Of a stretch of 64,000 nucleotides of DNA, positions 10,969 through 25,008 are shown piece after piece. Where the stretch lies: positions 21,745,001 to 21,809,000 of the forward strand of contig CM049408.1 in NCBI GenBank assembly GCA_026929865.2, given 5' to 3'. The notes beneath the pieces were generated by a model. That model had not been told where the DNA came from, made no database searches, and worked only from the letters and a program-made list of their open reading frames with translations. The DNA comes from Hyperoplus lanceolatus (Eukaryota > Chordata > Actinopteri > Uranoscopiformes > Ammodytidae). Made by a program: the position numbers and the translations under genes. Position 1 is the stretch's first letter. Each line of letters starts with the position of its first letter.

Positions 10969-13900
10969 CTGTTTATGATCCCCGCATTTCAAGTCACCCA
11001 TTTGATTTTGATATATATGGTGACAAAAAGCTCTGCCAATCTTTATCTTGTTGGTTTGTTTTGCACCTTTATTTCCATTTATTGTCCCCTTTTTTCCTTG
11101 TGTTCACACTGTGACCTTACCTGGCACAGATGCCTTTGCATGTAAAGTAATCACTGCGGATGTATGAGAAAGGAGCACAATGATGTGGTATTTGTGAGAT
11201 AACACCCCGGGCTGTTAGTAAGACAGGCCCCACAACCTGTATTGTCATGAGAGAAAACGGGTCCAGCAGGTAAAGCGGTAGAATAGAATACAAAGCTGAT
11301 TCTCCACCTCCGCCCGTTAATGACAACCATGACAGATAAGTTTCATTTCTTTCAAAGTTTCACTTCCCCTTTCTTTAAGCGTCGGCATTACTACTACTAC
11401 TTACTTCTGTCTTTTAATTTTTACTTATTAATTGTGTCACTTTGTGCTTTTTTAACAACACTTCCTACTTTTATTTTTACTTTACAAGAAACTGGGATTG
11501 CAACATCTTGTGAATCTAGTATCTGAGTCACTGTTCAGTGAAGAGAGAGACCACAAAAAAAGTCCAGGCAGATATAAACATTTATTCCTCCTCAAAAAGG
11601 GAACATTTTGTGAAACTTGGTGGATTTTCTTTTCTCTCACTGTATCAGGGAATACCAAAACTTACTAAAGTTTCATACAGAAAGAGCTAAAAAATACAAT
11701 TCTCAACGATCAGAACAAGAAAAAACTAAGAGATAACAGGTCAGTTCTGATACAGCAATGGTGCTCTTGGTGGTGGTCATCACAGCACCGGTGAACATAA
11801 AATAACTAAACCCCCTCTCACCAAACTTTGTGGACCACATGGGCCGAGTGAATACTGTATATTGGCTCTGGTGGCAGTGAACACCAATGATGAGTGTACA
11901 TCTATTTTAACCACAAAAAAAGGTTGTTTTCACAGGTATAATTCAGCACATAATTCTAAACAACAAGTGGGATGTGAGGTGAGGAAAGATGGGCGATATG
12001 TTAATAGGTGGAGTCAGCGATCCTGGAGAAAGCTTGTTGTCAAAATCACTTTTTGCAGAGAATATCTCCTCACGATCCCCTACTTTTCCATTCTGTGTGG
12101 CACTAAAAAGAAATCCGGTGTTAATTCACAGCCTATAGGCTTTGTAAACGGGCATTTTAACAAAGAAGCTCGGACTGACCCACCTTAGCTGTCAACAATG
12201 CTATCAATATATGCTAAAATGTATTGCTTATTATGGCTACTGTAGCAAGTGACAATAAACCCAATATATTTAAATAGGTATTGAAGCCAAATACTAAGCC
12301 AAAATATTAGCCGATCAGTAGCTCAGGCTTTATCAATAGCATTGTCGCTAGCTATGGTGGGTTGCTTCGAGCCCCTTTGTTTACATACCCGTTAACAGAG
12401 CCTAGGCTGTGTATATTAACACCGGATTTATTTCATTTTAGAGCACATACATTATGGACAGGTAGCAGATGGTGACAACACACTTTCTACAGAACTGCTT
12501 ACTACACCTTTAATGAACTTTGCAGCTCAGTGGAACCAATGTGATGTGAGAATATACTGAATACGTCTTTCACCATTCTTTACATTTTTTTAATTAAGGT
12601 TCTCATTTTCCAAATGTACATTTCCATTCTCTACTCATTGTGTTCAACTGTTATTTAATGTATTTTAATTGTAACCAGAAATGCAGAGAAGGATCAATAA
12701 TCGAAGAGTATGGAAAACTCACATTTGGTATGAACTCTAAAGCACACTTACCCCCTCACATCCCTCACAAAGCTACAAAAAATATATATATATATATTCA
12801 AGCATATACTGTGGAATAACACTGCATATTGTTACTGTACAGGTTTAATAATGGCTTATAAGATACAAAACTTAAACTTCAAGAGCAGCAAAGTCTGGTA
12901 CGTGATCCTAAATATCTTGTTTTCTGTCTAACGCCATCTCTAGAATCTCAGGATGTTTTACTTTCTTTTCATTCATCTCAATCTGTAAACATGTTAAAGT
13001 TAAATACATCAACTTCTATGGAATCCACTACAGAACCAACCTCCTTTTGTTATATTGTTTCCTTTCAACTAACCAGAAGTGAAAAATATAAGCAAACAAA
13101 TGTCATACTTTTCTAGTACCATTATTTTTTCAAACAGACTGAAACTAAACTCCCTCAAATAATTCCAAGATGCAGTAAAAAAAAAAAAAAAAAAGCTTAA
13201 ACATTGTAATTTCTCAAACAGGTCTCTCCTCCACAAAAACAAATAAGGTCCATTAGTAGTTTCTGTAGCTGGCAAACAACTACACCCAATAAAAAGACTG
13301 TTAGCCCTCATGAACAGTAAGCTGGGGGGAATTGGGGGGAGGGGGTTTCAAGCAAGCACTTGATACTTTTATTTATGACAGGAGGTGGGGGACAATGCAG
13401 GAGAGACAGAAACTAAAAGAGGAGGTGGTCTTGGTTCTTGTCACATGCTGTATCATGTAACTAGATATAGTCAGACCATGAAGGCCAAGCTGCAACAGAC
13501 CGCTGCTAAAAACCTGCCATCAAAATCATTGTCCTCATGTCCCCTCCCAGATCTCCATTTATTTTATGTGCAGAGAACTATGGGGGGTGCTAAGAAAAAA
13601 AAACAGATATGTCACTGGCCATGCAGCAAGGGATGCCGAAACCAGCCCAGTCAATTTCAACAGAGGATGAACTAAACTTTGTAAGTGCATCGCATGTCTT
13701 ACATAATTTGATCGAGGTCCTATAACTTTATAACTTAGTCATTTTGTTGAGCAGTTTCATGGGTAACACTTTATCTTATCGGTTCTTAATTTACAAAGCA
13801 TATCTAATAAGTAATACTTTCTTAGTAAGATTCCAAAAAGACCTATGTAATTTAGTGCTAATTAAAGGGAAAAAGAGATTGCGTGTGTTAAATTACACGT

Positions 13901-14800
13901 CTTATAAATTGATTAACAGCGTAACAGAGACAGTTTCTTTAGTCTGCGCCAGCAGATAAGCTGAATGTGCAAAAAATGTGAACAGTCAAGCATACAATTG
14001 AACTGAAGACTGTCTTTGAAGAATGAAGTCACCAATAATAAATTAATTATCGATACATATAAACTTGGGTTTTCTTTATGTCCATGGGTTTGACCCAGGT
14101 TTTTTCTTTCATATTTTACCTTTGATCCGTACTTAATGACAGTTACAGCCAGAAAAGCTCAACTACTACTATCAAACTCAAACTAATTTCCTATGATTAA
14201 GATATTGAATATATGCTGTTCTTGGTGCAGAAACAGTGCACGTCAAATAAAGCTTCCGTAGAGTAATATATGAGTTTTTCTTATTTTATAAGCTTTTAGT
14301 GATTAAAAAGTAATTGGTCATTAAAACGGTTTATGGGAATTGGTATAACTTTGCACCCTTAGCACCTACACAAGAAAACTGACCTGGCTACCTTCCAGTG
14401 TGCCTGGGGATTCTTTAGTGTTCACACTACACATCATGCATGGTTACCAAAGACACAATATAGTCCCACATGTGATTTGGCCCTGAACTGACGCTGTACC
14501 AGAGTTATGTACCAGTTCCCCTGCTGTTGTAACACTATTTTATGCTGCTGTCTGTGGGGGTATGGGGGGGGGGGTTAGTCCAAGGATTTGCTGCCCACAT
14601 AGAGGCTCTGTCAGTGGGCTCTGTTTATGGGTCACTCCCATGGATGAATGAGTCAGGAATCCGTGGCAGAAAGTGAGTGTGCACAGTAATGCGGGCATGT
14701 GTGACATTGTGCTGTATTGTAATCCATCACCTGAATTTAGTCCCAAATAAAGGCATCGAGATGTGAAAATATATACATCAAAATGGATGTGTGTGTGTGT
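10969..14800. other. Intergenic DNA between the coiled-coil gene and fam163
   Basis: No exon, RNA gene or conserved reading frame was recognised outside the foldback element at 12004-12511. The part nearest fam163 (about 13,300-14,830) may be its 3' UTR, because a reverse-strand AATAAA lies near 13,368. Poly-A/T runs occur at 13,178-13,194. Confidence 0.4.
12004..12511. mobile_element. Foldback (long inverted repeat) MITE, copy 1
   Basis: The left arm begins AGGTGGAGTCAGCGATCCTG. The right arm ends with the complement of a similar string, AGGTGTAGTAAGCAGTTCTG. The arms share an inner palindromic tract: the left arm has AAATCCGGTGTTAAT followed by CACAGCCTATAGGC, and the right arm has the reverse complement. 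A related copy lies at 57203-57551. The element is non-coding. Exact ends and target duplication (TTA/TTAA) are uncertain. Confidence 0.65.
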
Positions 14801-14830
14801 GTGTATATGTGTGTCTGTCTTGAGCGGAGG

Positions 14831-15588
14831 TCAGACCTGGGTGCTGTAGGCGGGGCGTGGCGGGGGAGGAAACATGTCCGTTGGACTGTAGTAACTCACA
14901 GGGGATGAGCCCTGCGGGTTGCTGGACAGCGGCAGAGAGACAGACGGGTTCTCGTAGTATGTGTGGAAGCCCAGCCGCTCCCCTCCGTTGCGCATGCCGT
15001 CTGCGTGTCCGGAGTGCAGGGAGTACGGGGAGCAAGTGGGGCAGTGGTTGTGGTTGTGGTGAGAAGAACCCATGTCCAGCTGATCCAGTGAGACGGGGGT
15101 GATGGCCGCGCCGTCCATAGCCAGGGCGTTGCAGGCATTGCAGGGGAAGTGAGAGAGTGGGTCGGCTCCCACCACGGAGCCCATGTCGGCCTCAGAATCA
15201 TTCTTCTTACAGCAGTAATACTGCAGAGGAAAGAAAACAAGGGACAGAGACACCATTGGCAAGAGGTGTTACTGTGTCAAAAAACATGATGTATTGTTGT
15301 GAACATGTTTGGGTATTAAAGGTGCCATGAGTAACTTTTAAATATTTCTGAAACAGTCTCCTTTTTCCTTTGATGATCATAAATGACATGTATCAGAAAA
15401 TGAATGCTATTCATTTATTTAGTTTTTTACATTACCTTAGAAGCACATACACACACATTGAGACACTTTATACCTGAAGTCTACAGTAACAGAGCACTGC
15501 TACAATGAGCAGCAGTATCACTCCGGCGAGAATTCCTCCGGATATAACGATAGTTCCCGCTGACATTCGACCAGCTCCCCATCAAACC
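14831..15588 (-). CDS. fam163a: FAM163A-like single-pass membrane protein, two coding exons
   Basis: Coding exons on the - strand are 15566-15474 (the exon itself starts at acceptor 15588) and 15220-14831, giving 160 aa; human FAM163A is about 167 aa. The N-terminus [19 protein letters not shown] continues into a hydrophobic segment (residues about 5-28) ending [16 protein letters not shown], the hallmark of the FAM163 family. The cytoplasmic tail has [19 protein letters not shown] and [12 protein letters not shown], which match FAM163A rather than FAM163B. FAM163A is also called neuroblastoma-derived secretory protein; its molecular function is poorly known. The mammalian C-terminus ISTDV is replaced by AYSTQV. 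It could be FAM163A itself or a third paralog. Confidence 0.88.
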
Positions 15589-16227
15589 CTTCAAAGTGAG
15601 ACAGAGGGAGAGGACAGCAAGAGAGAGAGATTGAAGTTTGAAGACAGAAAGAGAAGGGGGAAGCAAAAAAGAGAACAGGCTTTGGGACGTCTGAATTTCG
15701 GTACAAAAAAATATACTGCAAGATATTCAGCTTACTTATGTCTAACAAAGGTTTCTATAGTGCCGGCAAAAAAACCCAAAGTAGGGTGAATTAGCACCAT
15801 CATGATGTAACATCAACTGATGAAACCTGTTGTAACTACTTGGTTATATGCAGCTGTTATCAGACAGCTGGGGAAGTTTCAGGCCCTTCAGATACATTTT
15901 ACGGATAATAAATAGAAGAAAAAATACATGAAATTACAACAACAAAATCCTGACGTCACCACAAATCAATTTGACACATTGCTCCAAAAAATGCTTAGTT
16001 ATGTTCACATACTAAACAAATTCGATACATTGTGTTTATTAGAAAGTTTTAGATGTTCTGGTAAAGTTTATTCTAAACTAAGCTAAGCCAATTGCCTTGG
16101 CTACAACTCTGTACTTAACACACAGATGTGAGAGTTGCATCTATCTTCTCTCACGATCCTATTCTCAGGAATACAACTCAGAGGAAAAAATCATTTCACC
16201 CCTCGACAAAAAAAATTGGACACTTAC

Positions 16228-16331
16228 ATTAGAAGACAGCGGGAGATGGAGAGATGGAGGAGTGTGAGAAGGTAGGAAACCATGACAGGCCTGTGGAGTG
16301 TTACTCTCAAAACCTCCTCTCAGTGGAACAC
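16228..16331 (-). other. Candidate 5' UTR exon of fam163
   Basis: On the - strand a polypyrimidine-preceded acceptor (TTTTCCTGCAG) ends at 16332 and a consensus donor, AAT|GTAAGTG, follows the 104-bp segment. It lies 0.6 kb upstream of the first coding exon and holds a short upstream ATG. Support is splice-signal only. Confidence 0.4.
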
Positions 16332-18963
16332 CTGCAGGAAAACAAATAAGGTTCTGTTAAACGGATGACGGAAATATAGGACTGCAGTTCAGTGGTAGAC
16401 TGTAGCTCAGTACATTTTACTCAAGTAGATGGCTGGATACTGTACTTTTAACAGTTTTGAACACAAGACTTTTACTTCTAGCAGTACAATTTTTTTACAC
16501 TGTGGTATTTCTACTTTGACCTAAGTAAAGGATTTGAGTAGTTCTCGCACCACTGCTGCAGCTAATTCTTATTCTCCTTATGGGTTAATCTGCTTTTTTC
16601 TTCTTCAAATAATCAAGTAATGGTTTGGACTCATCAAGTTACCAGAGCCTACAAGAAATGTACTTCAAACAGTTCTGTTTGATCAACGGCCAGCAAAACA
16701 CTAACTGAATTATTGAATTAAGTTGATTCTGATTCAGAGATAAGCAGCAAATCAATACATTTGGGTAGTTGGAACAAGCTTATGGGTTGTTGTGGCTGTG
16801 GGGATTGCAAACATTAAATTACTTAGGGCTCTTCAACTGATTGTGATTTAATGTCAGATTAAATCAACTAGTTGTTTCAGCACAAGTCTGTACATATCAC
16901 CCTATCCCGTTTCATGTGGAATCAGATGTGTGAAATACTCATGCATATTTTTCCGCATTTCCTCACACCTATTAGGGAATCATTTCAATACATTCATGCT
17001 GCCGATTCTGCAGTCATCTACAATCAGCATAAAAGTTACTGGCAAAGCAAGCAAATAAATCTGCATGATGCTATTATCACCGAGGCGGAAAACTTATTAC
17101 CATACTTCACATTCAAAGCAACATCTGCAAAACGTGAGTGGATTCCAACAGGACCACTTTTTGATGGTAAACGGACCCTCAGGACATAGATGGATTAGCA
17201 TGCCGAATGCAGTAAGACCTACTGGGCAAATTTGCCATATGGCCACTATATTGTATGCATATATGCAGCACAGTTTCAGCATACTAAATCCGATTCTTAT
17301 GTGCCTCTTTTCTGTCATTTTTGGTTCACTTTGACGGATTCAAAGGCCTCTCTGAAAGTTGCATGGGTAATGGTAATGATCTCCTGGATAGCGGTACAGC
17401 AATTACAAAACACAGTTTGAAACATAAACACAACTTAATGTTTTAATGGTGAATGCAAATCTGACGGACTCACTGATTGGCAGAGCCACACAGGGGCAGA
17501 CATTGTTTAAATGAAAATAAATAAAGAGTCCAAGCACATAATTATCTCCAAATACGCAGAGCAATGTTTGGCTGTAGCCTCAAACAGACCTTAAAGACAG
17601 GTCTATCTGACAGATAGTAAGACATTAGCTGTGTGCAAGAGGATTAGAATAAGTGTTTTGATGCCTTACTTTCTTCTTCTTGGCAGTCACAGTAAAACGC
17701 CAAACACACATCTAGATATTAATACACACATAATTAGATGACCTTTTATACATCAGCATACATTTTTGTTAGGATTTTGACATTAATTTAGACTAATTTA
17801 TATGGTTGAGTTCAGGCCCATCTTGAGCACTGCAATTATAGTAATTACAACACCAGATAACTTTGTATATGAACTGTTCAAGGTGATTAACGGAAAACAT
17901 TCAGATATTTCTCAGCGACAGAGCAACATTTAATTATACCAATTAAATTGATTAAAAAATCAAACCTCTTCCTCATTGCTGGTGTATTAATGTAATTTTC
18001 TTAAAAGCTACAAGCTTCCTACGGCTATAAATCAAAGTGAATATAAATAATAGTCTTATCGCCTGATGAAATGGTTTAAACGTTTCGGCACTTGTTGTTG
18101 TGTCATAAATGTCAAATCTCCGCCAGAAGGTAAAAACAAATGCTGGTTTGCGCTTGGGTGGTTTGGACTGCTGCCTGACTGTGGAGCCAAATGTTCCCCA
18201 CATTGCCTGCAGTTAAATCAAGCCAGTTCTCTCTCCCCCCTCCTGTATGTCCTTTTGGCTTTTTCCCTCTCTGAATAGAAACAAAAAAGCCTGATAAATG
18301 GACCTTTTACAAATTGTTGCAAAATAGGGTTATGGTCACACATCTTTACATTTAACATTGAATGACCACAAATGTTTGAGTGAAAATTGTGTGTGTGTCG
18401 AAATGAGCATGTGAGCCTCCCATCCAGACAGCTCAACCGATGCAGTACCTACCAATTGCGTCACCGTGCTAAATTATATACACCACGGGCCACGATAATG
18501 TCGTTAAAAGCGATGTGAAGTCTCTCTTGCTCCCCGTTTTCTCTATCTCTTCACCTACTCCCTCTCGCTCAATACTTTGTCTCCTCTGTCCTCCTTTATC
18601 CCTCTCATTCACTCTTTTAGCATGTAGTCCTCTTTCACCACACTGTACATCCTTTTCCTCCTGCTCAGTCCTTTAATTTCCCTCTGCATGACAAGACCTG
18701 CGCTTCACTGCTGAGCTACTATAGCACGTTTATGCAGAAATTATGGTATTCCGTGATGTATACTAGCTAATACAACAGAATCTCTCTAGAAACACAAAAC
18801 CAAATTATGCAAGTAAAGGCACATATTAGACCATTTCCAACAGACCGGAGAAACACAAATGCCAAGTGACAGAGGTTGTGAAACTCAACTGCAATATGTT
18901 AAAGAATCTTAGTCAGCTCAATCCATGTATGACCCTCAGTGGGTTCAGAGTGGTCTGATATGT

Positions 18964-19121
<158 letters not shown>

Positions 19122-19268
19122 CACAATCCTTGGATCACAAAACAACCAGTTGACCTGGAAGGAGTTATAAGGATCTGTCAGAAATCCAATCAGTGTTTCA
19201 AATGTGTCAGAGATGAAGGGGGGAATGTCAGAGGAGGCAGAGAATTGGTGAAGGAAATGTGCATCAAT

Positions 19269-19270
<2 letters not shown>

Positions 19271-19312
<42 letters not shown>
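19271..19312. repeat. (TG)n microsatellite, 21 units
   Basis: A pure TG tract running into GAGAGAGA. It lies near the reverse-polarity CA tract at 18968-19120. Confidence 0.95.
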
Positions 19313-19319
<7 letters not shown>

Positions 19320-19808
19320 AAGGGGCCCAGCGGGAGGAGTTAATTTTTTGCAAAGACAATTGTTATGTGACCGGCAGTTGAACCACAATGTAGAAGAAGT
19401 TTTTTTGGTTGAAGAAAACTTCAAATCTTTACTTAGATTGAAAGACCAGAGCATCCTGCATGGAGCAATGCCAGGGTCTTGTCTGAGTTGCATACACAAA
19501 ATGAGCTGCTTTACACAAAATGGTAACAATGGAACTATCAAGTTTGGCTCTTGGTGACATAAATGCTAATTTGAGTCTGGGAGCTTCCAGGATGGCCGAC
19601 ACCAAGGGTGTCAGCCCCCATAAGACTGATTTAATCACAATAGAAAGTCCAGACAGGATACATTAGTAGTTAAGATTTGATCTTCAACATGATCTTCTTT
19701 AGCTTTGGATAGCCATGCGAAGATATGAACATGTCATGTCACGACTAGTATCCTGGTCATTACTGCAATTCCTGATATTATCTGGATAATGGAAATTCAC
19801 CACAATCA

Positions 19809-20075
19809 GTGGTTGACACTAACGGTTGCCCGCTTGCCCGGGGCAACTGAAAATAATGTTTGGGCAAGTTGAGATTGCTTTTTGGTTTCCCGAACGGGCA
19901 AGTGGATTTTAGAGGGTTTGTCTGTAGTCTAGGCTATGTATTCATGTGTTTTACAGTCTGCAAAACATTTTTTTTCGCTAACTCACAAAATAGATCGGCT
20001 ATATTCGCAATTGAGCAGCTGCGCGTGGCAGCCAGCAGCATCACGGTCGCTCTTTCGCACTCGATCTCTCTATCT

Positions 20076-20146
<71 letters not shown>

Positions 20147-21727
20147 CACACACAGCCTGTGTGCGCGCAGTTTCGCTGTCTACGTTCCGAAAGCCGGTTC
20201 CTCAAAGCCTAAGAATCGCGTAGGGGAGTGGGATCCTGCGGGGGAGTGGGAATTCGGCACAACACCGGCCGGTGAGCGCGCGTGCATCAAACAGATTAAC
20301 CCTTCAATTTCACTCAAGTAAATTCAGAAGATCTTTGGATCGTTTTGTATATTGTTTTTTGGTAATTTAGTTTGAAAATTAGGTTTGTAAAGTAACAAAT
20401 GGCTCATCAGCCAATAAAAATGCATTTATTCTTCTGTGTAATGAACTGTAGCCTATGTATTGCACATTTATAGCACTTTCCATAACACAAATCAAGGTAG
20501 CCTAAGAGGAGGGACCAAGTAACCCAGATGACCCCCTCTTATAATGTGTCCACACCCAATGTTGAATTAAAACCTGTCCTACGACTTTGCAATTCATGAA
20601 TCAGTTTATTTTAATAAGATTTTTGATGTTTTATCACAATTTCCAATTGTCTTTTATTTCTGATTTATTATGAACAATATTTAAACTTGCAGGACACTAG
20701 CAAAAATTATTGGGTGGGAGAGAGGACACGGTTTTGGGTTCCTCGGCCAAAAAATCTCACTCCAAACTTTTGGTGAAACTTGGCAGCCCTGGTCTCATCA
20801 TTCATTCAATGCAGCGGTGATCAACAAACGAGAGACTCTGTAGCAAGTCCCGCAGTTAAAAAATCGGATAGTTTTTAAATCCATATTAAAATCTGCAGGA
20901 TAGACCAGTTGGGTAAAAAAAAATTTTCAAAAAAAAAAACAAAAAATTTAAAATTAAAATCAACAAAAAAAAAAATTTAATTTTTTTGGAAATTTAAATA
21001 ATACCTACAGTTTGGGTAAAAAAAAACTTGTTTTCCCAGCAATATAAACTAAATAGTAGGCCTAAATATGGAATTATGAACTGCTTAAAGTCCTATCCTT
21101 AACTCTGCTCATCTTATAAGCAATTAAAGCAATAATACCAGTTCTCTTTAAACAAAATAATAGAAAAGTATCGATAAATATTTGGATTGTGGAGTCTTTA
21201 TAATGGTATCAATATGAATAGAAATGAATGATCCCCCTCCCTACTTACAGTGTAACTGGGCAATAGCTTTAACATGGTGGACTTTAATAATTTTATGGCA
21301 CACGATCACTTTTTGGCACAATCTGACCGTTTTAAATAAGTAAAATAAGTTAAATTTTTCAGAGGAAGCTAACATTCAGCTTGACTCTGAGCTAGTTTTC
21401 TGAGCCCCTGGCCAAGGTGCATGGCAAAAAGAGGTCCTTTCACGATGCTGCAGCAGGACCAAGCGCTTGGTGTTGTGTGATGTCATGATATATAGGCTTA
21501 TATGAATTGTTGTTTGTTTTATGTGGTTAGGATGAGACAAGTAAGCAGTGTTTGCATTTAAGCGATACGGTTCGCTAAAATGTATAATTTAATTAGCCTA
21601 TATATATCATTGTTTAACAGTTTTTTTGTTTTTTTTTGGGCAAGTGAACACAACATTCGGGCAAGTAAAACATTACCTGTACTTGCCCTATGGGCAAGTG
21701 CATTTGGAACCTTAGTGTCAACCCCTG
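19809..21727. mobile_element. 1.9-kb hAT-like element with GGGCAAGT subterminal repeats
   Basis: The left end, (CA)GTGGTTGACACTAACGG, and the complement of the right end, CAGGGGTTGACACTAAGG, form the TIR. CACAATCA is repeated exactly at 19801-19808 and 21728-21735 as an 8-bp target duplication, as in hAT elements. GGGCAAGT and its complement ACTTGCCC occur repeatedly within about 100 bp of both ends. The interior includes a (CA)n tract (20078-20145) and AT-rich sequence but no recognisable transposase. It lies in the non-coding interval upstream of the fam163 coding exons. Confidence 0.78.
20078..20145. repeat. (CA)n microsatellite inside the hAT-like element
   Basis: About 34 CA units following TATCTCTC. 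Long His-Thr or Val-Cys reading frames over it are artefacts. Confidence 0.95.
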
Positions 21728-22136
21728 CACAATCAACATATTCTCATTGTGAGAGTTATTTTAGAGATTTGCAAAATAATCGAATCAGTCGATCATTTCA
21801 GTAATGTTTGTCTTTTAGCAAAAATGGAAAAAAATTCTCTCTCAAGCATTTTCCTGAAACAGTTTGACTGATTGGTGAGATGGTTAAACCTTTGTTTAAG
21901 CTATCACAACATCATATAGTTCTTCAACCTTCATAGTGTTTAAAATGTTGAGGGAGGTGGAGAGGTTTCACCCTCCACTTGCAGAGCTATATTTATCCAT
22001 TTTGTCGTCTCTTGACAAAGTGAAACGCAGTAGATGAAAGGCAGCTGAGAGAGGTGTCATATTTTAATTTGTTTTCACTGTGGGAGCTGAAATGATCCTA
22101 GCAGCCAGCTTAACTACAGAAACACACATGATTTTT

Positions 22137-22280
<144 letters not shown>

Positions 22281-23091
22281 CACAACCATCTGCTAGTGCT
22301 AACATATCCCTAATAAAAAGTTGTAGAGGTAAAAACACAGCTTCAGTCAGAAGTTTCACGTGGGATGATGAGGTGATGATTACCGTCTGAAATAGAGAGC
22401 TTTTTCTCCCATGTGATGCCTGTGTGAGCCATAAAGCTTTGATGGGAAATGTAAGCTTAGCATATCAGCAGGGACTGCAGGAAGTTGCTTGGTTGAGAAA
22501 GGGTCAAGCACATATTTTCTTAACTTTGAATGAAGTCCAGAGTTGCATCCAGTCTTTATGCTAAGCTAACTCCACCTCAATCCATAAAAAACATTGAAAA
22601 TATCCATCACAAGCTCCTTGAGCCCAACGTGTCTTAAATAGTTAAAAACCCATAAACAACGATATGAAACATAAAATCCACAAACGTTCACAGTTCAAGA
22701 ACATTGAAAGAGAAAATGTTTGGCATCTGCGTTAAACAATTAATCGACTTGAATTCTATTTTAATTGGCTCATGAAGGTATCGACTAATTGTTGCAGCCT
22801 GTTCGATTTCCACTTACATTCTGTTTTATTCAAAACATATTTGATTCTATCAAAATATCTCTTGGCAATCCCTCATGCTTAACTGACGGATCATCTTTAT
22901 TCTTTTAAGGCTGTGTCACTGCAGATGGACATAATGTAAAGTATGAATATATGCGTTTAATTTTGAGCTACCATTTAAGAAGATTTTAGACACAAGACAG
23001 AGTCATTACGTGGATGATTCTTAATTCATCTCAAAGGGACGGAATGAAGAAGCTGAGAGATGATCATACAACAGTAGATGGATGGGGAACA

Positions 23092-23134
23092 AAGAGAGAG
23101 AGAAAGAGAGAAAGAGAGAGAGAGAGAGAGAGAT
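23092..23134. repeat. (GA)n microsatellite, imperfect
   Basis: A purine-rich GA/AAAG tract of about 43 bp upstream of the fam163 coding exons. Confidence 0.9.
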
Positions 23135-24026
23135 GGAGCGAGAGAGTGGCGGTACCTGAGTGGCTCCTTGATACATCCATTCTTAAATAATGATGTGAAT
23201 ATTTCGTTTGAGGTGGCCCTCTAACTTTGCGCTGGAAATCACGGGCGAGTCCTTGCAATTTTAAAAGGCCCTGGGGCTTCAATTATTCAGGTATCATTCC
23301 CATAACAATTTTTTTCCATCACGGGGCAATTTAGCCAGGTAGTAAAATCGGGACTTTTCTGCCTTGTCCGCCTCTGAAAGCACTCATCTCAGCGTGTGAG
23401 GAGAGGAACACATCCACATCTAGGACAGAGACACCCGAGGCTGGAGCAGCAGGAAACAAAGACAGCAAAGAGTAGAGGGGGAAGAAAAGGAGGGGGAGAG
23501 GAAAAGTAGATGATTTCATTTTCAAATAGTCTAAACGATCAAACTCAGTCTTCCACTTCACCCATAAGAAAACCGCATAACACTCGCTCTGTTCTCCTTT
23601 TTGTGTTATGAGGGGTTTCCAAGTCTCATAATTAGGCTACCTCAGTGTTATTTAGTTTGGATCATCTGTGGTTGATTAGGTAAGCAGCTGGATGCGTGGT
23701 CTAAACGGAGGTGGAATTCTGTGTGGATAATGCAAAAAACAAACAAAAAACAAAACAAAACAAACAACACTGAAATGCAAAGGAGCTGCAGCGATCTATA
23801 GATGAAGACATCAGAGCTGAAACACAAGTGAACACTTTCAGTTACACAGTTCGCCCAGAGCTAAATCCCTGAGAGATCAGACACACCACGCAAACAACCT
23901 TCTGGCAAAAAAAGAGACAGCTTTCTACTTGGCTTCTTTCTGACCCGATGTGCTGTCTGGCAAACAGTGTGTGCTGTGTACCGAGAGAGATATTTGCAAA
24001 TAAGCATGCTCAAACAAGCAGCTTAC

Positions 24027-24079
24027 CTGCAGAAGTCACCATCTGGGGGATAGCATCCTTGACTGTGCTGCAAAGCCCC
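24027..24079 (-). other. Candidate upstream 5' UTR exon of fam163
   Basis: A 53-bp segment on the - strand has an excellent polypyrimidine tract and acceptor (TTTTGCCGTCCCAG) and a strong donor, CTGCAG|GTAAGC. It has no long reading frame. It lies between the GC-rich promoter-like area at 25.0-25.4 kb and the coding exons, so a non-coding exon is plausible. Confidence 0.4.
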
Positions 24080-24980
24080 CTGGGACGGCAAAAGCAATAG
24101 AAATAAAGACATGACATCAGTTGTAACAAAGACGCCTCGGGGCTCCAGCAGCGATAAGGTCAGCACCGCAGATACAAGTAAATTAGCCTGCTTGTTTGAA
24201 ATGAACTCTGTCTTCTTTCAAATTCATTCATTAATCACTCATATCATTCGTCACCCACATACTCACTGTTCTGTCAGTTCTCATAGGTTACGTATCACGA
24301 AGAAGAAATTGGTTGTAGTTTAGTGCACCATATTTTCTTTAGCATGAATGAAATTAAATCCACAACTGCAAAAAAATAAAGAAAGAAATTAATTATCTTA
24401 AAATAAATATGTATAAATCATAGTCGCCAGAGGCAAGCTAGTCATGCAAGATAAAGTACAGATTGAAGGCAGATTTCATGCAAATTATTTTCTCTATAAA
24501 TATAATGCAAACAGCCTAGGCTACTATAGGCTGTATTAAACTATCAGAAGTGAATACAATTGAAAGTAATCCTTAACCCTTTTCACTGTACAGTCCAGCT
24601 AATGTTAATACTTTAGGATACACATCATTGCAAGTAATGTCAAACCACATTACCTCTCACTTTTACCTCTAAACGAGATAAAAACGTGAACTAATACTTT
24701 TCTGAGATAGTCATAGGCTCATAGCTAATCTGTTAACCGAATTGGCAGCTGGAGGTCAATTTAGCAGCTGTTACATCACTGATGAGCCTCATTTTTACTC
24801 AATTAAGCAGATACATTGGTGCGCAGAGGCGTTAAAGTGGCTCAAGGGTGATTGTAAAAAATCCTTACCTTTCAGATTGAAACAAATCCCAGCAACCTGT
24901 TTGAGGGACCGTTTCTTTTTATGTGTATATTAGATAGCCTAACTGCGCTCGGGTCCAGTATGGTAAGCTATACGCGGCTC

Positions 24981-25008
24981 CACACACACACACACACACA
25001 CACACACA
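24981..25008. repeat. (CA)14 microsatellite
   Basis: A short pure CA tract at the edge of the GC-rich area. Confidence 0.9.

Noticed and set aside
11862-12188. 108-codon + strand frame
   Set aside because: Overlaps the foldback MITE; no protein similarity recognised.
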